Positions 24,975 to 31,060 of a stretch of DNA of 32,927 nucleotides are shown here, piece by piece. Made by a program: the position numbers and the translations under genes. Under the pieces are notes generated by a model that saw only the letters and a list, made by a program, of their open reading frames with translations, did not search any database and was not told the origin of the DNA. Source of the stretch: Acidobacteriota bacterium (GTDB lineage Bacteria > Acidobacteriota > HRBIN11); the NCBI GenBank assembly GCA_030550225.1, contig JAUQPV010000004.1, positions 1 to 32,927 on the forward strand, written 5' to 3'. Within the stretch, counting starts at the first letter, position 1, and every line of letters begins with the position of its first letter.

Positions 24975-25002
24975 TTGACTTTTGGCTCCCGTCGCCTATC
25001 CT
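24975..25002 (+). promoter_or_regulatory. Candidate promoter of the his operon
   Basis: TTGACT (24975-24980), 16 bp, TATCCT (24997-25002) gives a fair sigma-70 match on the plus strand. It points at hisZ, with predicted start of transcription near 25009. No attenuator, T-box or histidine-rich leader peptide is visible downstream. Confidence 0.4.
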
Positions 25003-25003
25003 T

Positions 25004-25257
25004 ATGAACTCATCTCGTCGACTTCCGATGGAACGTTGCGAGGCGGGCGGTGGTGTTTTCCCAAATCTCCTTAGAGAACTGTCTTCACGCAGTGGCGAGC
25101 CCTGTTCGAAGCCCAAGGCGCTCGTGAGCTGCATCTTCCCCTCTTAGTCTCCTGGGACGACCTGGACCGACCCGTCCGGATCCTCTGGCAATCGGCCCCC
25201 AAGGTCGTCGACGGTCAGGGTCGTGTCTTCGTCCTGCGGCCCGAGATAACCGTCCAG
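25004..25257 (+). pseudogene. 5' part of hisZ, split over two frames
   Basis: In the frame of the downstream hisZ ORF, the codons from 25075 to 25257 have no stop and read RTVFTQWRALFEAQGARELH, then LPLLVSWDDL, and end GRVFVLRPEITVQ, which is the HisZ/HisS-like motif 2 region. A TAG at 25072-25074 precedes them, and no ATG, GTG or TTG occurs between it and 25258. The ATGs at 25004 and 25028 are in a different frame (MERCEAGGGVFPNLLRE), which is plausible HisZ N-terminal sequence. A missing base near 25073-25080 would join the two. This may be a real frameshift mutation or a sequencing or assembly error. Confidence 0.6.
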
Positions 25258-25833
25258 ATGGCCCTGACCGAGCGAAAGGCCGGGACCCGACGCCTGTACT
25301 ATATGGACCGGGTTTTTCGTCTCCGGCCGGGCGGGGCGATTGCGGAGTTCCTCCAGGTCGGTCTGGAGATCCTGGAGCCGGACGACCGGGCCTGGGAGAC
25401 CCTCCTGGAGGTCGCCGTCCAGAGTTTACGGGTCCTGTCGCCCACGTTCACGCTGGACATCGCCCATCGAGCCCTTCAGGACCAGCTCCCGTCGGAGCCC
25501 TGGAATTTAGCCGAGATGGCCGTCGACCCGACCGTCGTCCGGGGACGGGCCGAGACGCTGCGATGGATGGAGCAATGGGGCATCGGGACGTCTGAACAGC
25601 GGGCCCGGTTGGCTGTCTGGGTCGAGCGTTTTGCCCCTCACGTCGTCATCGACCTCACGATGAGTCCCCTGTTCCCGTATTACACGGGCTGGCTCTTAGA
25701 AGGCTTCGTGGATTTTCTCCCCCATGAAGTTTTGCGAGGCGGGGAGTACGTCATCGGGTCGACTTACGGGATGGGTTTTGCGATGGAGTTTCCCTATGAT
25801 GCGCTTAGCCCTTTCGAAGGGTCGACTCCTTGA
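25258..25833 (+). CDS. hisZ: ATP phosphoribosyltransferase regulatory subunit HisZ (N-terminus out of frame)
   Basis: 191 residues from ATG 25258, but homology clearly extends upstream (see 25004-25257), so this ATG is an internal methionine. The sequence resembles the histidyl-tRNA synthetase-like catalytic fold without tRNA function: RRLYYMDRVFR, EFLQVGLEILEPDD and a late RGGEYV-like loop (LRGGEYVIGSTYGMGFAMEF). HisZ binds short-form HisG and is needed for its activity and feedback control by histidine. Even with the 5' part the protein would be short (about 270 residues against 300-400 usual). Its end overlaps hisG by 38 nt. Whether functional protein is made is uncertain. Confidence 0.75.
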   Translation: MALTERKAGTRRLYYMDRVFRLRPGGAIAEFLQVGLEILEPDDRAWETLLEVAVQSLRVLSPTFTLDIAHRALQDQLPSEPWNLAEMAVDPTVVRGRAETLRWMEQWGIGTSEQRARLAVWVERFAPHVVIDLTMSPLFPYYTGWLLEGFVDFLPHEVLRGGEYVIGSTYGMGFAMEFPYDALSPFEGSTP

Positions 25834-26455
25834 GCCGTCGGTCGCCTATCTCCGCCGGTTGGGCCTCCAGGTCCCGCCGGAGATCGTCGAGGAGCGCCAG
25901 CTCATCGGGGTCCTGCCGGGTGCGCCCGTCGAGGTCGTCTTGCTCAAGCCGGCCGACGTGCCTGTATGTGTAGCCCTCGGGGCGGCCGACCTGGGGATCG
26001 CCGGCTACGACCAAGTCCTCGAAAGCGGCCAACGGGTCTTGATCCTCAAAGACTTCGGCTTCGGTCGAGCCCAGTTCGTCGTCGCCGTGCCCCAGGAGAG
26101 TCCCGTTCAGCGCTTGGAGGACCTGGCCGGGGGCCGCATCGCCACGAAGTATCCCAACGTCGCTCGGAGTCGCATCCGCGTCCCGGACGTCCGGTTTGTC
26201 CCCATGCAGGGCTCGGTCGAGATCGCCTGCTCGCTCGGCCTGGCCGACGCCATCTTCGACCTACGCCAGACGGGCCGCACCCTGCAGGCCCACTGCCTAC
26301 GGGTCATCGCCGTCTTGGGCGAGACGACGGCCCGGCTCATCGTGAGCCGTCACCGCTTCAAGATGGAGGCCGACAAGGTCCACCGATGGCTTCGTCTCTT
26401 CCAAACGCCCTCGGACGAGGAGGTCACCGTTGGTCGTCCGGCTTCACCTGAATGA
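25796..26455 (+). CDS. hisG: ATP phosphoribosyltransferase catalytic subunit, short form HisG
   Basis: 219 residues from ATG 25796, with GGAG 7 nt upstream; the adjacent ATG at 25799 is equally possible. MRLALSKGRLLEPSVAYL, ADVPVCVALGAADLGIAGYD, IATKYPNVARS, GSVEIACSLGLADAIFDL and TGRTLQAH are the HisG signatures. The protein stops where the catalytic domain stops, without the C-terminal regulatory domain of long HisG, so it should depend on HisZ encoded just upstream. It catalyses the first committed step, joining ATP and PRPP. It overlaps hisC by 26 nt. Confidence 0.95.
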   Translation: MMRLALSKGRLLEPSVAYLRRLGLQVPPEIVEERQLIGVLPGAPVEVVLLKPADVPVCVALGAADLGIAGYDQVLESGQRVLILKDFGFGRAQFVVAVPQESPVQRLEDLAGGRIATKYPNVARSRIRVPDVRFVPMQGSVEIACSLGLADAIFDLRQTGRTLQAHCLRVIAVLGETTARLIVSRHRFKMEADKVHRWLRLFQTPSDEEVTVGRPASPE

Positions 26456-27422
26456 AAACCCGTGGGATCTGCCGTCGGAGGCGAAGGCCTGGGTCGTCGC
26501 CCAGCCGTGGCATCGATACCCGGACGAGACCCTGTACGACCTCGTCCGGGCGAGGGTCGCCGCTTACTGGGGCGTCCCGGCTGAGTCGGTCCTCCTGACG
26601 AATGGAGCCGACGAGGCCATCGCCCTGCTGATGTTGTGGTACCGTCGGGTCGCCTTCTGGCGGCCCGCCTTCTCGGGCTACGCCTGGGTCGCCCGGGGCT
26701 GGGAGCTGGACGCCGTCGAAATCCCCTTGGGGCCAGACTTTGAGGTCCCCTGGGACGCCATGCTCGAGGCCCGGGACCGACTCCTTTTCCTCGACCGCCC
26801 CCACAACCCGTCCGGGATGTGCCTGTTCGGACGGGACCAGCTGACGGACCTGCTGGAGCGGTGGCAAGCGTGGATCGTCCTGGATGAAACGTATGCCGAC
26901 TTTGCCCGGACGTCGTTGACGGATATGTTCGACCCGGAGGGCCGCCTGATCGTCCTGCGGAGCTTCTCGAAGAGCTTTTGCATGGCCGGCCTGCGTCTGG
27001 GCTTCATGGTCGCGCCCCGGTCCGTCCGGAAGCCCTTGGAGGTCCGCCGCCTGCCCTTTAACGTCAACCGCCTGGCCCTGTACACAGCCTTGTGGGTCTT
27101 GGAAAGACCCGAGATCTTTCAGACGTACGTCGCCACCGTCCGTCGGGAACGCCAGGCCATGCTTGAACGGATGGCCCGCCTGCCGGGCCTGCGGGTGTGG
27201 CCCTCCGAGGCCAACTTTATCCTCTTTCAGGGGCCACGCCCCATCGAGGGCCTCGTCCGACGCTTAGCGGAATACGGCATCCAAATCCGGAATTTGGAAA
27301 ATGCCGTGGGCCCTGGTGCCGCACGGGTCAGCGTGGGGCGACCCGAGGACAACGCCCGATTCCTGGACGTCTTGGAGGCTTACTATGCCGCTGAAGTTCC
27401 AGGCCGACTGGCAGTCCCGTGA
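26430..27422 (+). CDS. hisC: Histidinol-phosphate aminotransferase HisC
   Basis: 330 residues, a little shorter than typical, from a TTG start at 26430 supported by GAGGAGG 6 nt upstream. Class I/II PLP aminotransferase motifs: LHLNENPWDLP, LLTNGADEAIALL, RPHNPSGM, VLDETYADFA and the PLP-lysine region RSFSKSFCMAGLRLGFMVA, with a C-terminal arginine in ARVSVGRPEDN. Fold and operon place support HisC: it converts imidazole acetol phosphate to histidinol phosphate with glutamate. The 5' end overlaps hisG and the 3' end overlaps hisB by 38 nt. Confidence 0.94.
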   Translation: MVVRLHLNENPWDLPSEAKAWVVAQPWHRYPDETLYDLVRARVAAYWGVPAESVLLTNGADEAIALLMLWYRRVAFWRPAFSGYAWVARGWELDAVEIPLGPDFEVPWDAMLEARDRLLFLDRPHNPSGMCLFGRDQLTDLLERWQAWIVLDETYADFARTSLTDMFDPEGRLIVLRSFSKSFCMAGLRLGFMVAPRSVRKPLEVRRLPFNVNRLALYTALWVLERPEIFQTYVATVRRERQAMLERMARLPGLRVWPSEANFILFQGPRPIEGLVRRLAEYGIQIRNLENAVGPGAARVSVGRPEDNARFLDVLEAYYAAEVPGRLAVP

Positions 27423-27945
27423 GACCCATGTCCGGCTTCAAGGCCAGTTTCCCGGTCAGGGCCGGATCGATATCCAGACACCGGATGCCTTATTTACACA
27501 CTTTCTCCATGCGTTGAGCTTTTATGCTGAATGGGACTTTCAGTGTCACACCATCAGCCAGGACGGAATCTACCACCACTTCGTGGAGGACACGGGCATC
27601 GCCCTCGGCAATGCCCTCCGGGAAGCCCTCCAGACGGCCGGGCCAGTGACTCGCTTTGCTCACCAGGTCGTTCCCATGGACGAGGCCCTCGTCCTCGTCG
27701 CCATGGACCTGTCGGGACGAGCTGGGCTGTTTATGCGGCGGGTGCCGACTCACGAGATCACCGAATTTTACGCCGGTCTGACCCGATCGCTTCGGATGAC
27801 GCTTCACCTGCGGGTCCTTCGGCCGGGTCACTGGCACCACGTCATGGAGGCCTTCTTTAAGGCCACCGGCCGATGCCTGGCCCAGGCCCTGACGCCCAGG
27901 GCCGGTGAGGGCCCGACATCGACCAAGGGCGTCGTCTGGACGTGA
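27385..27945 (+). CDS. hisB: Imidazoleglycerol-phosphate dehydratase HisB, divergent
   Basis: 186 residues from ATG 27385, with GGAGG upstream. The duplicated His/Glu metal motifs are visible: IYHHFVEDTGIALGNAL and HHVMEAFFKATGRCLAQAL, and the protein ends TSTKGVV, as the family does. The usual FLDHML...H segment is altered (LFTHFLHALSFYAEWDF): the first histidine is kept, but the second usual histidine is not seen. The GDL stretch before the HH motif is also changed. The enzyme dehydrates imidazoleglycerol phosphate using bound Mn. It is monofunctional; no histidinol-phosphatase domain is fused. Confidence 0.88.
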   Translation: MPLKFQADWQSRETHVRLQGQFPGQGRIDIQTPDALFTHFLHALSFYAEWDFQCHTISQDGIYHHFVEDTGIALGNALREALQTAGPVTRFAHQVVPMDEALVLVAMDLSGRAGLFMRRVPTHEITEFYAGLTRSLRMTLHLRVLRPGHWHHVMEAFFKATGRCLAQALTPRAGEGPTSTKGVVWT

Positions 27946-27955
27946 AACCGCATCG

Positions 27956-28009
27956 GGCCCACCTGCCCAAGCCTATGGCTTGTCACTCCATCCCTTTGGA
28001 GGGATCGCG
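27956..28009 (+). promoter_or_regulatory. Tandem hairpins in the hisB-hisH gap
   Basis: CAAGCC-TAT-GGCTTG (27968-27982) is a perfect 6-bp hairpin. Next, CTCCA (27986-27990) can pair with TGGAG (27997-28001), which contains part of the hisH Shine-Dalgarno GGAGGG (27998-28003). The second fold would hide the binding site. The gap also holds a string shared with the mraZ-rsmH junction. Confidence 0.4.
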
Positions 28010-28762
28010 ATGGACATGAGCGCCGTTCCGGCCACGGGTCCACACTCCCAGGCGGCAAGGCCTAAACGCCCCTCGGTCGTCATCGTCGACTACCAAGCCG
28101 GGAACCTGCGGAGCCTGACGGCCGCCTTTACGACCTTGGGTGCTCACGTGATCCTGCTGGACCGGCCGAAGCCCGGACTTCGGTTCGACCGGCTGGTCGT
28201 CCCCGGCGTCGGGGCCTTTGACTGGGCCTGCCAGCGACTGAATTCCACAGGACTGAAAGAACTGATTCAACGATCGGTAGCCGACGGCGTGCCGGTCCTC
28301 GGGATCTGCCTGGGCATGCAGTGGCTGTGGGAGACCAGCGAGGAGGGTCGCGAGCCGGGTCTGGGACTTTGGCCCGGCCGGGTCATCCGCTTTCGAAACG
28401 TCCCCCGGGTCCCTCACATGGGGTGGAATCAGGTCGAGTGGGTCGCCGGGACCCGGCGGCCGGCTTGGCTGGCCGGGTTCCCGTCGGGGTACGCCTACTT
28501 TGCCCATAGTTACTACCCCGAACCGGCCGACCCGGACCTCGTTTGGGCCGTGACCGAATATGGCCCCGTCCGATTTCCCTCGGTCGTGGGACGGGACCAC
28601 GTCGTGGGTGTGCAATTTCATCCGGAGAAGTCCGGCGCCTGGGGTCTGGCGTTCCTCCAGCGCTGGCTGGAGGAGGGTAGGGCACCCTGCATCACCCCCG
28701 AGACGATGACAGGGATTTCCGCCACAGGTGAAGTCGATGTTAGAAGTCATTCCGGCCATTGA
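28010..28762 (+). CDS. hisH: Imidazole glycerol phosphate synthase glutaminase subunit HisH
   Basis: 250 residues, longer than the usual 200-210 because of a 22-residue leader and a tail of about 25 residues, both of low similarity. Class I glutamine amidotransferase core: VVIVDYQAGNLRSL, VVPGVGAFDWA, nucleophile C100 in GICLGMQWL, HMGWNQVEW, and H204/E206 in GVQFHPEKSG. It supplies ammonia to HisF. ATG 28010 has GGAGGG upstream; starting at residue 3 (28016) or later would also keep the domain. It overlaps hisA by 26 nt. The hisF partner is two genes downstream. Confidence 0.94.
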   Translation: MDMSAVPATGPHSQAARPKRPSVVIVDYQAGNLRSLTAAFTTLGAHVILLDRPKPGLRFDRLVVPGVGAFDWACQRLNSTGLKELIQRSVADGVPVLGICLGMQWLWETSEEGREPGLGLWPGRVIRFRNVPRVPHMGWNQVEWVAGTRRPAWLAGFPSGYAYFAHSYYPEPADPDLVWAVTEYGPVRFPSVVGRDHVVGVQFHPEKSGAWGLAFLQRWLEEGRAPCITPETMTGISATGEVDVRSHSGH

Positions 28763-29465
28763 CCTCATGGGGGGTCACGTCGTCCGTCTGACGCAAGGCG
28801 ACTTCCGACGGGTGCGGCGGTACCCGTGGACGCCAGTCGAATGGGCCCGGCACTTGGAAGGCCTGGGCTTCCGCTGGCTCCACGTCGTCGACTTGGACGG
28901 CGCCCGGACGGGCCGTTGGACGCACGGCCCGGTGATCGCTGAGATCCGCCGACAGACCGGCCTTCGGATTCAGGCTGGGGGTGGGCTCCGGACGCTCGAC
29001 GTCCTGCGTACGGTCCGGGCCTGGGGTATCGACCGCATCGTCGTCGGGACCCAGGCGGCCGACCTGACCTTCTTACGACAGGCCGTCGACCTATGGGAGG
29101 GACGAGTCCTCGTAGCCTTGGATGTGCGGGGTTCCCGATGGGTCGTCCGGGGATGGCAGCAAGAGATACCCGAAGAAGTCGATGCATGGCTCCGACGGTG
29201 GGCCCCGATCCCCTTCGAGGGATTTCTGATCACGGACACGGAACGGGACGGCACCTGTCAAGGCATCGACCCCGAACGGGTTCGTCGCTGGACCGAGCGG
29301 GTCGGCCGACCCGCGTGGTGGGCTGGCGGCGTCGGGTCGGTCGAGGACCTGACGGTCCTGGCGTCGCTGGGTGTCGACGGCCTTCGGGGCGTCATCGTCG
29401 GCCGAGCCCTCTTGGACGGCCGGATCGATTTCCACATATTGAAAGCATTACTTCACAAAACTTGA
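28737..29465 (+). CDS. hisA: ProFAR isomerase HisA
   Basis: 242 residues from ATG 28737, with AGGTG upstream; GTG 28728 is a possible alternative. TIM-barrel motifs: VIPAIDLMGGHVVRL with the catalytic aspartate (D9), LHVVDLDGART, IQAGGGLRT, RIVVGTQA, VALDVRG, FLITDTERDGTCQGID with the second catalytic aspartate, and the phosphate loop WAGGVGSVEDL. It isomerises ProFAR to PRFAR. PriA-type dual function (with TrpF) cannot be judged by eye. Confidence 0.93.
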   Translation: MLEVIPAIDLMGGHVVRLTQGDFRRVRRYPWTPVEWARHLEGLGFRWLHVVDLDGARTGRWTHGPVIAEIRRQTGLRIQAGGGLRTLDVLRTVRAWGIDRIVVGTQAADLTFLRQAVDLWEGRVLVALDVRGSRWVVRGWQQEIPEEVDAWLRRWAPIPFEGFLITDTERDGTCQGIDPERVRRWTERVGRPAWWAGGVGSVEDLTVLASLGVDGLRGVIVGRALLDGRIDFHILKALLHKT

Positions 29466-29640
29466 TAGATCTGTTCGACCCGTGAGAATGGCGTCAGGAC
29501 GCCCTTTCCCATCGTCCGGGAAACACGATTGTTCAAGCGGACGGCCGATGAGCCGGCAGAGCCCTGGATGGGCCAGGGGCACCCCCGGGCCTTTTGGACG
29601 TTCTGCCGAACTGCCGAACTGCCTTTTGTGAGGCTTCCCC
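29466..29640 (+). other. hisA-hisF spacer with hairpins and an octamer repeat
   Basis: A 175-nt gap in an otherwise overlapping operon. It holds GGCGTC-AG-GACGCC (29490-29503), then a longer imperfect stem in which GGCC plus GGGG (29571-29579) pair with CCCC plus GGCC (29582-29591), followed by TTTT, which looks like a weak intrinsic terminator or attenuator. Next come two and a half copies of TGCCGAAC (29604-29623). No plausible gene was found. Confidence 0.5.
29604..29623 (+). repeat. Octamer tandem repeat (TGCCGAAC, 2.5 copies)
   Basis: Perfect 8-nt repetition 18 nt before the hisF start. Its complement, GCAGTTCG, is one or two changes from the units at 24261-24280 in the dcw operon. Confidence 0.6.
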
Positions 29641-30429
29641 ATGCTGGCCCGACGTCTGATTCCGTGCCTGGACGTCGACCGAGGCGCCGTCGTAAAAGGC
29701 GTCCGTTTTCACGACCTTCAGCAGGCCGGCGACCCTGTCGAGTTGGCCCGACGCTATGAGGCCGAAGGCGCTGATGAGGTCGTCTTTTTGGACATCACGG
29801 CGACGACGGAAGGCCGGGCGACGCTCGTCCGGGTCGTCGAGCGAACGGCCGAAGTCCTCCGCATTCCCTTCACCGTCGGCGGCGGCATCCGGAGCGTGGC
29901 CGACGCTGACGTCCTGTTTCGGGCCGGGGCCGACAAGGTCAGCGTCAACACGGCGGCCGTCGAGAATCCTCGGCTTATCGCCGATTTGGCGGAGCGATAC
30001 GGCCGTCAGGCCGTCGTCGTGGCCATCGACGTGAATTTGGAACCCGGTGGGGGGTACCGTGTATACACCCATGCGGGAAAAAGGCCAACTCCCTGGGAAG
30101 CCCGGGCGTGGGCCCAGACGGCCGCCCGGATGGGGGCCGGGGAACTCCTCGTGACGGCCATCCATCGGGATGGCACCGGCCTGGGCTACGACTTGGACTT
30201 GTTGAAGCAGATTGTTGAGGTTGTGGAAATTCCCGTCATCGCCTCGGGGGGTGCCGGTCGACCCGAGCACTTACGGGACGCCCTCCTCGTCGGGGCCGAT
30301 GCCGTCCTCCTCGCCTCCCGTCTTCACCGAGCCCAATTTCGGGTCTGGGAGCTGAAGCAGTACTTAAATCACTGTGGAATTCCAATCCGCTGGATGTACG
30401 GTCCCGTATCGGAGGCCCTCCATGACTGA
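29641..30429 (+). CDS. hisF: Imidazole glycerol phosphate synthase cyclase subunit HisF
   Basis: 262 residues from ATG 29641, with GAGG 7 nt upstream. TIM-barrel with RLIPCLDVDRGAVVKGVRF (catalytic D11), VVFLDITAT, FTVGGGIRSV, ADKVSVNTAAV, VVVAIDVN (catalytic D130) and VIASGGAG. The strand-6 motif, normally DRDGT, reads HRDGT (H175): the first aspartate is replaced while the second is kept. HisF and HisH together make IGP and AICAR from PRFAR and glutamine. The 3' end overlaps hisIE by 8 nt. Confidence 0.95.
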   Translation: MLARRLIPCLDVDRGAVVKGVRFHDLQQAGDPVELARRYEAEGADEVVFLDITATTEGRATLVRVVERTAEVLRIPFTVGGGIRSVADADVLFRAGADKVSVNTAAVENPRLIADLAERYGRQAVVVAIDVNLEPGGGYRVYTHAGKRPTPWEARAWAQTAARMGAGELLVTAIHRDGTGLGYDLDLLKQIVEVVEIPVIASGGAGRPEHLRDALLVGADAVLLASRLHRAQFRVWELKQYLNHCGIPIRWMYGPVSEALHD

Positions 30430-31060
30430 AGCGAACCTCATGCCTGTCGTCGTCCAACACGCCGTGACCGGCGAAATCCTCATGGTCGCCTTCGCCGACG
30501 CCGAGGCCCTCGAGCGGACGCGTCAGACCGGATGGGCCCACTTTTTCTCCCGTCGTCGGCGCCGCCTCTGGAAGAAGGGCGAAACGTCCGGCCATGGTCT
30601 CCAGGTCCTCCGGATCCGAACCGACTGTGACCAGGATGCCTGGGTCTATGAAGCGCTTCCGACGGGTCCGGTCTGTCACACGGGGACGGCTTCTTGTTTC
30701 GACGCCATCCCGTCCGGAGTCTTGGCGACGTGGTTATGGACCCTGGAGCAGATCGTCCGGAGCCGTCAGGGAGCCGATCCGGGGGTTTCTTACACGGCCC
30801 GTCTCTTTCAGGCGGGGCTTCCGCACGTCGTCCGGAAAGTCGGCGAGGAGGCCCTGGAGGTCCTGGTTGCGGCGCTTCGGGAGGGTCCCGACCGGTGTGT
30901 CCAGGAGGTGGCCGACCTCGTGTATCACCTGACGGTCCTCCTGGTCGCCCAGGGGCGGTCTTGGCAGGACGTGTTTGGGGAATTACAGACCCGTCATCTT
31001 CAGGCGTCTTCCGGGGCAGCCGGCGGGTCTTCCGGGGCGGCCGGCCGGCCCGAACCATAG
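30422..31060 (+). CDS. hisI: Bifunctional phosphoribosyl-AMP cyclohydrolase / phosphoribosyl-ATP pyrophosphatase HisIE
   Basis: 212 residues from ATG 30422, with GGAGG upstream. The N-terminal HisI domain has MVAFADAEALERT, FFSRRRRRLWKKGETSGH, and the metal-site cysteines in DCDQDAW (C69) and CHTGTASCF (C85, C92). The C-terminal HisE domain has VVRKVGEEALEVLVAAL and EVADLVYHLTVLL, a MazG-like helical pyrophosphatase. It performs steps 2 and 3 of the pathway. A 17-residue tail with a repeated SSGAAG unit overlaps the convergent ABC exporter gene by 61 nt. Confidence 0.95.
   Translation: MTEANLMPVVVQHAVTGEILMVAFADAEALERTRQTGWAHFFSRRRRRLWKKGETSGHGLQVLRIRTDCDQDAWVYEALPTGPVCHTGTASCFDAIPSGVLATWLWTLEQIVRSRQGADPGVSYTARLFQAGLPHVVRKVGEEALEVLVAALREGPDRCVQEVADLVYHLTVLLVAQGRSWQDVFGELQTRHLQASSGAAGGSSGAAGRPEP

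Larger units (their letters stand above)
24797..25003. other. Divergent control region between the dcw and his operons
   Basis: This is the main non-coding stretch of the window. It holds the dcw promoter spacer and -35 at its left end, a markedly A-rich tract on the plus strand (about 24834-24890, with GGATAAGGATAGG and AAATAAAAGACAAAAATTT) that contrasts with the GC-rich surroundings, a REP-like palindrome (24921-24957), and a possible his promoter at its right end. The A-rich tract may bend or melt the DNA; I recognise no specific regulator site in it. Confidence 0.6.

Noticed and set aside
25057..25063. Programmed -1 frameshift heptamer (T TTC CCA) to rescue hisZ
   Set aside because: A slip here enters the frame that meets TAG at 25072 five codons later, so it cannot join the two hisZ parts.
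24757..25134. Extended N-terminus of MraZ (284-residue frame)
   Set aside because: It would run across the consensus promoter, the operator boxes and a REP-like element.
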